Source: Azospirillum humicireducens (lineage in GTDB: Bacteria > Pseudomonadota > Alphaproteobacteria > Azospirillales > Azospirillaceae). Taken from it: 37,682 nt of DNA. Under the pieces are notes generated by a model. The model had not been told where the DNA came from, did not search any database, and saw only the letters and a program-made list of their open reading frames with translations. Of this stretch, positions 27,175-35,190 are shown piece by piece. A program made the position numbers and the translations under genes. Where the stretch lies: the NCBI RefSeq assembly GCF_001639105.2, contig NZ_CP028903.1:778405-816086 (forward strand), in the 5' to 3' direction. Each line of letters starts with the position of its first letter. The stretch's first letter is position 1.

Positions 27175-27447
27175 TTGACCCGCCTGACCATCGCCCCGCA
27201 TTTCGAGCGCTGGGCCATCGGCGCCGGCCATGCCGGCTGGACCATCGGCTGGCGCGACGGCGTCGATCCGTGGAAACAGGATCTGCGGGTGGTGTAGACC
27301 TACTGCTATGCCATGATGCCCGCTGATTTCCTCGACGATCCGCTGACCCGGCTCTATTGGCGCACCGACCTGCTGCAGATGACCCGCGCCTTCATGCTGG
27401 ATGCGGGGCGGATGGGCATCCGGCTGTCGGCGCCCGATACGGTGTAG
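27175..27447 (+). pseudogene. Unidentified ORF interrupted by one in-frame TAG
   Basis: From a possible TTG at 27175 (AGGAAGG upstream) the frame reads [20 protein letters not shown] and on to WKQDLRVV, meets TAG at 27295-27297, and continues in the same frame with [20 protein letters not shown] to a second TAG at 27445-27447. Both halves have ordinary amino-acid composition and GC-rich third positions, which suggests one former gene of about 90 codons. A single CAG or TGG change to TAG, or a sequencing error, would explain it. I do not recognise the family. It lies between copA, which is divergent, and the TRIC-like gene. Confidence 0.5.
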
Positions 27448-27523
27448 CTCAGGTTTCGCTTGGCTCCGCGGGGGTGGACGTGCTCAATCGGTGGGCAATT
27501 CACCTCTCAGTCCGGGCCCCGTC

Positions 27524-28168
27524 ATGCCACCGCTTCCCATTCCGATGCCGACCGACCTGTCCATCCTGCTGACGGTGATGGATTTCGTCGGCGTGTTCGT
27601 CTTCGGGCTCAGCGGCGGCACGTTGGCGGTGCGCAAGCGGCTGGACCTGTTCGGTGTGATGGTTCTGTCGCTGGCCGCGGCGCTCGCCGGCGGCGTGGTC
27701 CGCGATGTGCTGATCGGCGCGGTGCCGCCGGCCAGCCTGCAGGACGACCGCTATCTGCTGGTCGCGCTCGCAGCCGGGCTGACCGCCTTCCTGTTCCACA
27801 AACCGATCAACCGGCTCGGCAAGCCGGTGATGGTGCTGGACGCCGCCGGACTGGCGCTGTTCACCGTCGCCGGCTGCGGCAAGGCTCTGGCCTATGGACT
27901 GAGCCCCCTGCCTGCCGCGCTGCTGGGCGCGCTGACCGCCTGCGGCGGCGGCGCAGTGCGCGACCTGCTGGTGGCCGAGGTGCCGCGCGTCCTGCGCGAG
28001 GAAATCTACGCCATGGCGTCTCTGCTGGGCGCCACGGTGGTGATCGTCGGCCAGCAGTTGGACCTGCCGCCGATCCCCGTCGCGGTGGTCGGCGCGCTTG
28101 CCGTGTTCGTGCTGCGCATCGTCAGCGTCCTGCGCAATTGGAGTGCGCCACGGGCACCGGGGAGTTGA
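27524..28168 (+). CDS. Trimeric intracellular cation channel (UPF0126/YicG) family protein
   Basis: A 214-residue inner-membrane protein with about seven hydrophobic segments and two repeated UPF0126 units. The hallmark glycine-rich loops are LAGGVVRDVLIG and CGGGAVRDLLVAEVP, each with the conserved Arg-Asp. Bacterial relatives share the TRIC channel fold and form trimers that conduct monovalent cations or, in some cases, have been linked to glycine transport. The start may be ATG 27524 or 27545; neither has a clear ribosome site, and the frame extending to 27401 overlaps the interrupted ORF. It converges on the binding-protein gene at 28236. Confidence 0.9.
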   Translation: MPPLPIPMPTDLSILLTVMDFVGVFVFGLSGGTLAVRKRLDLFGVMVLSLAAALAGGVVRDVLIGAVPPASLQDDRYLLVALAAGLTAFLFHKPINRLGKPVMVLDAAGLALFTVAGCGKALAYGLSPLPAALLGALTACGGGAVRDLLVAEVPRVLREEIYAMASLLGATVVIVGQQLDLPPIPVAVVGALAVFVLRIVSVLRNWSAPRAPGS

Positions 28169-28173
28169 CGGAC

Positions 28174-28225
28174 GCCCTCTCCCGGCAATCGCCCTTTTCC
28201 CGACGGGGAGAGGGCGATTGCCGGG
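28174..28225. terminator. Large palindrome between converging genes, likely bidirectional terminator
   Basis: CCCGGCAATCGCCC (28181-28194) and GGGCGATTGCCGGG (28212-28225) form a perfect 14-base stem. GCCCTCTCCC (28174-28183) can instead pair with the GGGAGAGGGC segment inside the loop and right arm, so two structures compete. It lies between the TRIC-like gene and the minus-strand binding-protein gene and belongs to the repeat type seen at 4800-4822. Confidence 0.65.
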
Positions 28226-28235
28226 CGGTATCAGC

Positions 28236-29498
28236 TCACGCCCGCTTGGCCCAGCCCGGCATCGGGAAGACCGGGTCGGCTTCGGCCGAGCCCTTCGGCA
28301 GAACCACGGTCGGGCGCAGCTTGTGGTTCTGGACGCAGGCGGACACCAGGCTGGTGTTCTGGCCCTTGTCGTCGAAGGTGATCGCCGGGCCGACCATCAG
28401 CTTGTCCGACAGGTTGGTCTGGCGCAGCGCCGCCAGCAGGGCAGAAGACTCCGCGGTGCCGGCGCGCTTGAAGGCGTCGGCGGCGACCAGGATCGCCTCG
28501 AAGGTGAAGGCGATGTTGAAGGCGTAGCCCTCGAACCGGTCGTTGGGGAACTGCTTCCTGAAGGCCGTCTCGACCCGCTTGGTCATCGCCGCCTTGGGAT
28601 CGTACCAGGGCAGGTTGGTGATGGCGAAGTCGGCATATTTGCCCAGCACCTTGTAGAACTGCTCGTCATACAGGCCGGGCGAGCCGGGGGAGACGATGCC
28701 CTTCGGCTCCCACCGCTGCTTCACCATCTCGCGCACCATCATGATGGCGTCGTTGGCGCGGGTGGTGACGATGGCCAGTTCGGCGCCGGTGGCCTTGGCC
28801 TTCGCCACCTCCACCGCCAGATCCTGCGCCTTGGGGTCGTAGGCGATGGACTCCAGGATCTGGAAGGGCATGTCGAGCTTGGGGAACAGCGCGTCGATGG
28901 CCGCCTTGTTCGCCATGCCGAAGGTGTCGTTGGCGTGCAGGAACACCGCGGTCTTCGGCGTGGTGCCGGTGGCGGCGAACAGGTCCTTCATCAGCGACAT
29001 CCCGTTCGACACCAGCATGGTGGAGGTCGGGAAGTTGCGGAAGACGGTCTTGTAGCCCTGCTCCGTCAGCTTGTCGGCGGCGGCGATGTTCATCACCAGC
29101 GGCACGCCGCGCTGTTCGCACACCTGGGCGGCGGCAGCGGTCTGGCCGCTGTCGAAGGCGCCGACGATCACATGGGCGCCGTCATTGATCAGCTTTTCCG
29201 TGCGCGAGCGGGCGACGTCGGCGTTCGATTCGGTGTCGGCCGACAGCACCTCCACCTTGTAGCCGAGGTCGGACAGCACCGCCGGCGCGATGTCGGCGCC
29301 GCGCTGGCAGGCCTGTCCCGCCTGGGCCAGCAGGCCGGAGCGCGGCAGCAGGACACCGACCTTCAACGTGGTGTCCTGGGCGAAGACCGGGGCGCGGCCG
29401 AAGCCGGCCAGCACGCCGCCGGCGATGGCGGCCTGCCCGAGCGTGCGGCGGGAAAGGGCGAATCCTCCGGTGGAACGGTTCTTATGGTCGTTGGTCAT
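28236..29498 (-). CDS. ABC transporter substrate-binding protein, LivJ/branched-chain amino acid type
   Basis: A 420-residue periplasmic binding protein (peripla_BP_6 fold). The signal is Tat-type: SRRTLGQAAIAGGVLAGFG with cleavage near PVFAQ. The mature chain starts TLKVGVLLPRSGLLAQAGQA, the usual first strand and ligand loop, and continues with AHVIVGAFDSGQTAAAAQVC and FPTSTMLVSNGMSLMKDL. Permease and ATPase genes are not nearby, so it either works with a distant Liv-type system or is an orphan. The ligand is unknown; members of this group bind amino acids, amides or urea. The gene has a 242-base divergent gap to the phosphatase gene, which must hold its promoter. Confidence 0.9.
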   Translation of the reverse strand: MTNDHKNRSTGGFALSRRTLGQAAIAGGVLAGFGRAPVFAQDTTLKVGVLLPRSGLLAQAGQACQRGADIAPAVLSDLGYKVEVLSADTESNADVARSRTEKLINDGAHVIVGAFDSGQTAAAAQVCEQRGVPLVMNIAAADKLTEQGYKTVFRNFPTSTMLVSNGMSLMKDLFAATGTTPKTAVFLHANDTFGMANKAAIDALFPKLDMPFQILESIAYDPKAQDLAVEVAKAKATGAELAIVTTRANDAIMMVREMVKQRWEPKGIVSPGSPGLYDEQFYKVLGKYADFAITNLPWYDPKAAMTKRVETAFRKQFPNDRFEGYAFNIAFTFEAILVAADAFKRAGTAESSALLAALRQTNLSDKLMVGPAITFDDKGQNTSLVSACVQNHKLRPTVVLPKGSAEADPVFPMPGWAKRA

Positions 29499-29740
29499 GA
29501 TGCGGCAGGGCCTTTTGGCTGGACGCGATGCGGCTTTGGTCGTCCGAAGAGTCCACCGCCACGCCCCTTCCTGTCAAAGTCGAATCGCCGAAGCCCTTCG
29601 ATGCGCATTGGCATGGCCGGGACAGGGAGCAGGTGGCGTTTTGCGGTGCAACAGGATGATCCTTTTGAACAGGCACTTGAAGGAGCCGCAGCCCGTCCAA
29701 AGGTTACGGAAAGCGATCTGACGACTTCGAGAACGACCGA

Positions 29741-30541
29741 GTGTTGAAGCTGGCACGGAAGCTATGGGCGGAGACCATGTCGAGCGGCCCGTCGGCCGGT
29801 CCCTTCGGTGGCCGGGCGGGAACCGCGTCGGTGCCGCGCGGCATGCGCGTCTATGCGGTCGGCGACATCCATGGCCGGCTCGACCTGCTCGACCAGATGC
29901 TGGGGCAGATCGCCCGCGACGCCGATCAGGCGCCGAACCTTCTGAAGTATCTCGTCTTCCTTGGCGACTATGTCGACCGCGGGCCGGATTCGCGGCTGGT
30001 GATCGAACGGCTCGCCTGCGGCCTGCCGCCGGTCTTCGGCGCCGTGTTCCTGCGCGGCAACCATGAGGACACGATGCTCGGCTTCCTGACGGACCTGGGC
30101 GTCGCACCCGGCTGGCTGACCTATGGCGGCGATGCGACGCTGGAAAGCTACGGCATCCCCGCGCCCGATCCCGACGCTCCGCCGGAACATCTGCTGCAGG
30201 CGCAGGCGATGCTGAACAGCATGCTGCCGCCCCACCACCGCGCCTTCCTGACCGGGCTGCGCAACCACCTGACCATCGGCGACTATCATTTCGTCCATGC
30301 CGGCATCCGTCCCGGCATTCCACTCGACCGCCAGGACGACAAGGACCGCCTGTGGATCCGCGACGCTTTCCTGACCTCGCGCGCCGACCACGGCAAGATC
30401 GTCGTCCACGGCCACACCATCTCGGCCGAACCGGAACTGCTGCCCAACCGCATCGGCATCGACACCGGCGCCTATGCCACGAACCGGCTCACCGCCCTGG
30501 TTCTGGAGGGGACGGAACGGCGCTTCCTCTGCACGATCTGA
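29741..30541 (+). CDS. PPP-family serine/threonine protein phosphatase (metallophosphatase)
   Basis: A 266-residue calcineurin-like phosphoesterase. The three metal-binding motifs are present and ordered: GDIHGRLDLL, GDYVDRGPDSRL and RGNHEDTML, with later His residues in HFVHAGIRPG and VVHGHTIS. This spacing is that of bacterial PPP phosphatases such as PrpA/PrpB. It would dephosphorylate Ser/Thr (or other) phosphoproteins in the cytosol. The start may be GTG 29741 or ATG 29777; both have weak ribosome sites, and the first 30 residues are not conserved. No kinase gene is adjacent. Confidence 0.9.
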   Translation: MLKLARKLWAETMSSGPSAGPFGGRAGTASVPRGMRVYAVGDIHGRLDLLDQMLGQIARDADQAPNLLKYLVFLGDYVDRGPDSRLVIERLACGLPPVFGAVFLRGNHEDTMLGFLTDLGVAPGWLTYGGDATLESYGIPAPDPDAPPEHLLQAQAMLNSMLPPHHRAFLTGLRNHLTIGDYHFVHAGIRPGIPLDRQDDKDRLWIRDAFLTSRADHGKIVVHGHTISAEPELLPNRIGIDTGAYATNRLTALVLEGTERRFLCTI

Positions 30542-30799
30542 CCACCGCCCATTTCAACCGCTCCCGCCAACCACAAGGATAAGAAACAGTTAACCCTCCG
30601 GCTGGGTTGGACTGCAGATTGAAAGTACCACCCGCAAGATTCACCTTTCTGAGGTCCGTCCTCGACGCTCCGGGCGCGGAGGAAATCCGCTGAGGCCCCA
30701 TGCAGCCGACGAGGTGCCGGTCCGAAGCAAATGGGTGCGGAACGGCATCTCTCGGCTCCAACCCCGGCCGGGCGGCCGTCAGCCGGGGAGGATCTTTCC

Positions 30800-31531
30800 A
30801 TGCGGGTCGTCATTCTCGCCACCGCCACAGCCATCCTGGCCTCCGCAGCCTCCGCCGGAGCCGAAACGCTCACGATCCACAGCGTCGATGCCCCGCCGCT
30901 GACGATGGATCTGCCCGAGCAGTCGAACCAGCGCGGCTTCATCGCGGACATCACGCTGGAGGCACTGAGACGGGCCGGCTATCAGAGCCGGATGAGTTTC
31001 ATGCCGTGGAAGCGCGGACAGCAGCAGGTCGCCGAAGGCGAGAACCTGCTGATCATCCCGCTCGCCCGGTCCCCGGCGCGGGAGGCGCGCTACACCTGGA
31101 TCGCCAACATCTTCACGGTGGAGCGGAGCTTCGCAACGGTGGGCAAGTCCATCGACAGCTATGACCAGGCGAGGAGCGAACTGACGAGCATCATCGTCGG
31201 CCAAGGCACAGCCCAGGAAGAGCTGTTGAAAAGCAAGGGCTTTCCGCCAAGCCAGCTTCGCATCATCAAGGTCGGACAGAGGGAAACCGAGGTTCTCAGC
31301 GCCAATGGCGATGAGGCCTGGTTCAACGGGACACCGGAAACCCTGTGGAAATGGAAGAAGTCCGGCCGCCCGGAAAAGATCGTGATCGGCAAGGCCGTGG
31401 ACCGGAACGACGTCTATCTTGCCTGCTCTCTCAAATGCTCGCCGCAGATCGTGGAAAAACTGAAGGCGGCGGTCGATGGCATGAAGGCGGACGGAACCGC
31501 GCAGCGCATCATCGACGCGTACCTGAACTAG
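30800..31531 (+). CDS. Periplasmic PBPb-type substrate-binding protein
   Basis: A 243-residue small solute-binding protein of the SBP_bac_3 type. The start at 30800 follows GGAGGAT and gives a signal peptide, MRVVILATATAILASAASAG with cleavage after SAGA. The mature chain ETLTIHSVDAPPLTMDLP and GFIADITLEALRRAGYQ is the first lobe of a PBPb domain. There is a WIANIFTVERSFATVGKSID segment in the middle. No permease is adjacent, so it may be a sensor or orphan binding protein; proteins of this size are common in genomes with many chemotaxis and uptake systems. The upstream gap 30542-30799 holds no gene I can support. Confidence 0.85.
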   Translation: MRVVILATATAILASAASAGAETLTIHSVDAPPLTMDLPEQSNQRGFIADITLEALRRAGYQSRMSFMPWKRGQQQVAEGENLLIIPLARSPAREARYTWIANIFTVERSFATVGKSIDSYDQARSELTSIIVGQGTAQEELLKSKGFPPSQLRIIKVGQRETEVLSANGDEAWFNGTPETLWKWKKSGRPEKIVIGKAVDRNDVYLACSLKCSPQIVEKLKAAVDGMKADGTAQRIIDAYLN

Positions 31532-31565
31532 CCGCTCCGAACTGGCCGCTCCGAACTGGCCGCGG
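31528..31565 (+). repeat. Short tandem repeat after the PBPb gene
   Basis: A 14-base unit, CTRGCCGCTCCGAA, occurs at 31528-31541 and 31542-31555, followed by a partial third copy. The first copy includes the stop codon. It is probably replication slippage. Confidence 0.75.
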
Positions 31566-31578
31566 CTGCGAAAAGCAC

Positions 31579-31608
31579 AAGGGCTCCCGGATTTCTCCGG
31601 AAGCCCTT
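31579..31608 (-). terminator. Terminator of tRNA-Pro copy 1
   Basis: AAGGGCTTCCGG and CCGGGAGCCCTT pair on the minus strand around AGAAAT. The T run afterwards is broken (GTGCTTTTC). The same hairpin is repeated at copy 2. Confidence 0.75.
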
Positions 31609-31615
31609 GTCCATT

Positions 31616-31692
31616 TGGTCGGAGAGAGAGGATTCGAACCTCCGGCCCCTGCCTCCCGAAAGCAGTGCTCTACCAGGCTGAGCTACTCTCCG
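31616..31692 (-). tRNA. tRNA-Pro(CGG), copy 1
   Basis: A 77-base tRNA with encoded CCA. The acceptor arms CGGAGAG and CTCTCCG pair fully. The D arm has AGCTCAGCCTGGTAGAGC. The anticodon stem CTGCT/GGCAG holds the loop TTCGGGA, so the anticodon is CGG. The T arm has GGTTCGAATC. Its sequence is identical to the second copy 294 bases downstream in plus coordinates. It has its own promoter at 31748-31776. Confidence 0.95.
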
Positions 31693-31747
31693 GTCCTGTC
31701 ACCGGCGGCCTGTCGCTTTGCAGCGTGCCGTCCGCCGGTGGAGCGGG

Positions 31748-31776
31748 TGTATAAACGGTTCCGCGCCGCCGTGCAA
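31748..31776 (-). promoter_or_regulatory. Promoter of tRNA-Pro copy 1
   Basis: TTGCAC (31771-31776), a 17-base spacer and TATACA (31748-31753) on the minus strand, about 56 bases before the tRNA 5' end. The same layout is repeated at copy 2. Confidence 0.75.
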
Positions 31777-31869
31777 TGCAAAGTCACAGGCTGGATGCTG
31801 CATCTTTGCCATTCCCGAAACACATGAAGTCAGTTGCCCTTTCGACCGGGATTCCTGAACACGAAACGG

Positions 31870-31902
31870 AAAAAGGGCTCCCGGATTTCTCCGGAAGCCC
31901 TT
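31870..31902 (-). terminator. Terminator of tRNA-Pro copy 2
   Basis: The same 12-base stem and AGAAAT loop as at copy 1 occupy 31873-31902, here followed on the minus strand by a run of T. It separates the two tRNA genes into independent units. Confidence 0.85.
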
Positions 31903-31909
31903 GTCCATT

Positions 31910-31986
31910 TGGTCGGAGAGAGAGGATTCGAACCTCCGGCCCCTGCCTCCCGAAAGCAGTGCTCTACCAGGCTGAGCTACTCTCCG
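31910..31986 (-). tRNA. tRNA-Pro(CGG), copy 2
   Basis: Identical in all 77 bases to the copy at 31616-31692, including the CGG anticodon and encoded CCA. Terminator and promoter neighbours are also similar, so the whole unit of about 290 bases was duplicated. The segments between tRNA and promoter differ by 13 bases in length and by several substitutions. Confidence 0.95.
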
Positions 31987-32028
31987 GTCCTGTCACCGGC
32001 GAGCGGTGCCGCCCGCCGGTGGAGGGGG

Positions 32029-32057
32029 TGTATAAACGGTCCGCCCCCAGCGCGCAA
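32029..32057 (-). promoter_or_regulatory. Promoter of tRNA-Pro copy 2
   Basis: TTGCGC (32052-32057), a 17-base spacer and TATACA (32029-32034) on the minus strand. The -10 box is identical to that of copy 1 and the -35 box differs at one base. Confidence 0.75.
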
Positions 32058-32117
32058 CGCAAAAAATGCGTCATCGCCAAAAAGATCCGGTCCGCCGACC
32101 CACCCCCCGAAGCCGGA

Positions 32118-33146
32118 TCAGAAATCGCGCTCAATCACGAAATCAATGACTTCGAGCAGGGCCTGCTTGATCGGTCCCTCAGCGAACAGACCCAGGCTGT
32201 CGCGCGCGATGGAGCCGTAATGGCGGGCCCGCTCCACCGTGTCCTTCAACGCATTGTGGCGGGCCATCAGCGCCTGGGCATGTTCCAGATCGCCGTCCTT
32301 CTGGTCGAGCTCCTCCATCACCCGGCGCCAGAAGGCGCGTTCCTCGTCGTTGCCACGACGGAAGGCCAGCACGACCGGCAGAGTGATCTTGCCCTCGCGG
32401 AAATCGTCGCCGACCGTCTTGCCCAGCTTCGCCTGCAGGGCCGAATAATCCAGCACGTCGTCGACCAGCTGGAAGGCAATGCCCAAATTCATGCCGTAGT
32501 CGTAGAGCGCCACCTCCTCCGCCTGGGGGCGGTTGGCGACGACGGCGCCGACGCGGCAGGCGGCGGCGAACAGCTCGGCCGTCTTGCCCTTGATGACCTC
32601 AAGATAGGCCTGCTCGCTGGTCTCGGTGTCGTTGGTGGTGCGCAGCTGCAGCACCTCGCCCTCGGCGATGATGGCGGACGCGCCCGACAGGATGCGCAGC
32701 ACGTCGAGCGACTGCACCTCCACCATCATCTCGAAGGCGCGGGAGAACAGGAAATCGCCGACCAGCACGCTGGCCTTGTTGCCGAACACCGCATTGGCCG
32801 AGGCCATGCCGCGGCGCAGGTCGCTTTCGTCGACCACGTCGTCGTGCAGCAGGGTGGCGCTGTGGATGAACTCCACCACGGCGGCCAGCAGACGGTGATG
32901 CTCCCCCTGATAGCCGCACATGTTGGCGGCGGCCAGCGTCAGCACCGGGCGCAGGCGCTTGCCGCCTGCCGCGATCAGATAGCCGGCCAGCTGGGGGATC
33001 ATCTCCACCGATGACTGCATGCGGTCGAGGATGATCTGGTTGACGGCGCTGAGGTCCTCGGCCACCAAAGCGGTCAGGTCGTCGAGCGGGGTAGACTTGC
33101 GCCGTTTCGGCTCGAAGTTGGTAACGACCGCCAAGGTCGACTCCAC
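32118..33146 (-). CDS. ispB: Polyprenyl diphosphate synthase (octaprenyl/decaprenyl type)
   Basis: A 342-residue trans-isoprenyl synthase that adds isopentenyl units to an allylic diphosphate to make the ubiquinone side chain. Visible motifs: GGKRLRPVLTLAAANM, the first Asp-rich motif LLHDDVVDESDLRRG, GKTAELFAAACRVGA, and the second Asp-rich motif FQLVDDVLDYSA. The small residue Ala five places before the first Asp motif fits a long-chain enzyme. Chain length cannot be fixed by eye; related organisms use Q-9 or Q-10. The start is GTG 33146 with no strong ribosome site; TTG at 33134 is an alternative with GGAG upstream. It is divergent from the DUF2007 gene. Confidence 0.93.
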   Translation of the reverse strand: MESTLAVVTNFEPKRRKSTPLDDLTALVAEDLSAVNQIILDRMQSSVEMIPQLAGYLIAAGGKRLRPVLTLAAANMCGYQGEHHRLLAAVVEFIHSATLLHDDVVDESDLRRGMASANAVFGNKASVLVGDFLFSRAFEMMVEVQSLDVLRILSGASAIIAEGEVLQLRTTNDTETSEQAYLEVIKGKTAELFAAACRVGAVVANRPQAEEVALYDYGMNLGIAFQLVDDVLDYSALQAKLGKTVGDDFREGKITLPVVLAFRRGNDEERAFWRRVMEELDQKDGDLEHAQALMARHNALKDTVERARHYGSIARDSLGLFAEGPIKQALLEVIDFVIERDF

Positions 33147-33251
33147 GGGTGATTGACGCCAGAATTTGCGCTAGGGAGCATAACGGCCTAGCCTCTTCGG
33201 TCAAGTCCGCAGGGGACCGTTCTTTCGAGACGCCCATTCCTCCGAGACACG

Positions 33252-33458
33252 ATGATCGAGCTGCTGCGCCTCACCGACCCCGTCCGCCTGTCCTGGCTGG
33301 TCGCCCTGCTGGCCGACGCCGGGATCGAGGCGATCGTGCTGGACACCCACACCAGCATCCTGGAGGGCTCCATCGGCGCCATCCCGCGCCGGCTGATGGT
33401 GGACGGCGACGACGCCGACCGGGCCGTCCGCATCCTGCGCGAGGCTGGCGAAGCGTGA
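33252..33458 (+). CDS. DUF2007 domain protein (putative signal-transducing protein)
   Basis: A 68-residue single-domain protein, MIELLRLTDPVRLSWLVALL followed by DAGIEAIVLDTHTSI and RRLMVDGDDADRAVRILREA. This ferredoxin-like alpha/beta pattern is DUF2007, of unknown function and often compared with PII-like proteins. It precedes a TrmN6-like methyltransferase, overlapping its GTG start (GTGA), an arrangement typical of alphaproteobacteria. It is divergent from ispB. Confidence 0.9.
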   Translation: MIELLRLTDPVRLSWLVALLADAGIEAIVLDTHTSILEGSIGAIPRRLMVDGDDADRAVRILREAGEA

Positions 33459-34237
33459 GTGACGACCTCGTTTCGCAGCCGGAAGCATCCATGGAACCAC
33501 ATGCGGCAACACAGCCGGATTTCCTGCTGAACGGCCGGGTCCGGCTGTTGCAGCCAGACGGCGGCTATCGCGCCGCCATCGATCCGGTCTTCCTCGCCGC
33601 CATCACCGCCGCCACCGACGGCGAGCGGGTGCTCGACGTCGGCACCGGCACCGGGGCTGCGGCGCTCTGCCTCGCCGTCCGGGTGCCGGGCGTCGTCGTC
33701 GTCGGGCTGGAGCAGCGGGCCGACGCCTGCGCCTTCGCCCGCCGCAATGCTGATCTGAGCGGGGTGGCCGGGCGGGTGGAGGTGGTGCAGGGCGACCTGC
33801 TGGAACCGCCCGGCAGCTTGGCAGCCGGCGGATTCGACCGGGTGATGATGAATCCGCCCTACCTGAAGGCCGGCGCCGCCAGCCGTCCGCCCGACGATTG
33901 GAAGGCCGCGGCGAACATGGAAGGGGCGGCCCGGCTGCCCGACTGGATCCGTTTCGCCGATGCGATGCTGAAGCCACGCGGCACGCTGACGATGGTCCAT
34001 CGCGCCGACCGCATCGACGACATCCTGCAGGCGCTGCGCGGCCGGTTCGGCAGCCTCGTCCTGGTGCCGCTGTGGCCCAAGCCGGGTGTAGAGGCCAAGC
34101 GGCTCCTGCTGGTCGCCCGCAAGGGCGGCAGGGCGCCGGCCCGGCTGACCGCCGGGCTTGCCGTCCACAAGGCCGAAGGCGGCTACAGCGCGGCGGCGGA
34201 GCGGGTGCTGCGCGACGCCGAGGCACTGGAATTCTAG
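33455..34237 (+). CDS. tRNA1(Val) N6-adenine methyltransferase-like protein (TrmN6/YfiC family)
   Basis: A 260-residue SAM-dependent methyltransferase. Motif I is VLDVGTGTGAAALCL, and the catalytic NPPY is in VMMNPPYLKAG, the motif used by enzymes that methylate exocyclic amino groups. The E. coli relative modifies A37 of tRNA1(Val). The N-terminal block DFLLNGRVRLLQPDGGYRAA is conserved in this family. The start is GTG 33455, overlapping the DUF2007 stop; ATG 33491 is an alternative with GGAAG upstream. The next gene, an S49 peptidase, starts 58 bases later. Confidence 0.88.
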   Translation: MSDDLVSQPEASMEPHAATQPDFLLNGRVRLLQPDGGYRAAIDPVFLAAITAATDGERVLDVGTGTGAAALCLAVRVPGVVVVGLEQRADACAFARRNADLSGVAGRVEVVQGDLLEPPGSLAAGGFDRVMMNPPYLKAGAASRPPDDWKAAANMEGAARLPDWIRFADAMLKPRGTLTMVHRADRIDDILQALRGRFGSLVLVPLWPKPGVEAKRLLLVARKGGRAPARLTAGLAVHKAEGGYSAAAERVLRDAEALEF

Positions 34238-34295
34238 CGATTTTGGCGGGGGCGGAGCCTTTCAAACGGGAGATTTCAATCCCATCTCTGCCGGC

Positions 34296-35183
34296 ATGAG
34301 CCTGCAATCCCTTCTTGCCAAACTCCCCTTCGGCCCCTGGCGCAAGGCCGGGCCGCTGGTGTCCGTCATCCGCCTGTCCGGCGTCATCGGCCAGGGCGGT
34401 CCGCTGCAATCCGGCCTGACGCTGGCCGGGATAGCCCCGCTGCTGGAGCGCGCCTTCGCGCCCAAGGATCAGAAGGCGGTGGCGCTGATCGTCAACTCGC
34501 CGGGCGGGTCGCCGGTTCAATCGGCGCTGATCGCCAAGCGGATCCGCGATCTGGCGGAGGAAAAGAAGCTGCCGGTCTTCGCCTTCTGCGAGGATGCGGC
34601 GGCGTCGGGCGGCTATTGGCTGGCCTGCGCGGCCGACGAGATCTGGGCCGACGAAAGCTCCATCGTCGGCTCCATCGGCGTGGTGTCGTCGGGCTTCGGC
34701 CTGCATGGGCTGATCGAGCGCCACGGCATCGAGCGGCGCCTCTACACCGCCGGCGACAAGAAGGTGCTGCTGGACCCCTTCTCGCCGGAACGCGAGGACG
34801 GCGTCGCCCATCTGAAAGCGCTGCAGGCCGACATCCACGAGGCGTTCAAGGCGATGGTCCGCGCCCGGCGCGGTGCCCGCCTGACCGGTTCGGAGGAGGA
34901 GCTGTTTTCCGGCGCCTTCTGGGCGGGACGCAAGGCGCTGGCGCTGGGACTGATCGACGGGCTGGGCGACCTGCGGTCGGTCCTGCGCGGCCGTTTCGGC
35001 GAGAAGGTTCGGCTGCGTCTGGTGCAGCAGGAGCGCGGCATGCTGCGGCGGCTCGGACTGCGGGCGGGAGGAAGCGCGCCCATCCCGGACGCGGGAGCGC
35101 CGGAAGCCTTCGCCGAAGCCCTGGTTGCCGCTGTCCGCACCTCGCTGGACGACTGGGCGGCACGGGCCAGGTTGGGGCTTTAG
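34296..35183 (+). CDS. S49 family serine peptidase (SppA/SohB-like)
   Basis: A 295-residue signal-peptide-peptidase-like enzyme. The catalytic Ser104 is in AAASGGYWLACAADEI and the general-base Lys is in YTAGDKKVLLDPFSPE (Lys156 by alignment). Other family blocks are LIVNSPGGSPVQSALIAKRI and SIVGSIGVVSSGFG. Unlike SppA it has no clear N-terminal membrane anchor, so it may be a cytoplasmic or loosely membrane-bound form. It has a single S49 domain of bacterial short type. The start at 34296 gives the family length; the frame back to 34158 runs through the methyltransferase end. Confidence 0.92.
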   Translation: MSLQSLLAKLPFGPWRKAGPLVSVIRLSGVIGQGGPLQSGLTLAGIAPLLERAFAPKDQKAVALIVNSPGGSPVQSALIAKRIRDLAEEKKLPVFAFCEDAAASGGYWLACAADEIWADESSIVGSIGVVSSGFGLHGLIERHGIERRLYTAGDKKVLLDPFSPEREDGVAHLKALQADIHEAFKAMVRARRGARLTGSEEELFSGAFWAGRKALALGLIDGLGDLRSVLRGRFGEKVRLRLVQQERGMLRRLGLRAGGSAPIPDAGAPEAFAEALVAAVRTSLDDWAARARLGL

Positions 35184-35190
35184 GTTAAAC

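Noticed and set aside
31528..31565. Short repeat as a CRISPR or integration site
   Set aside because: There are only two 14-base units with no spacers and no integrase nearby.
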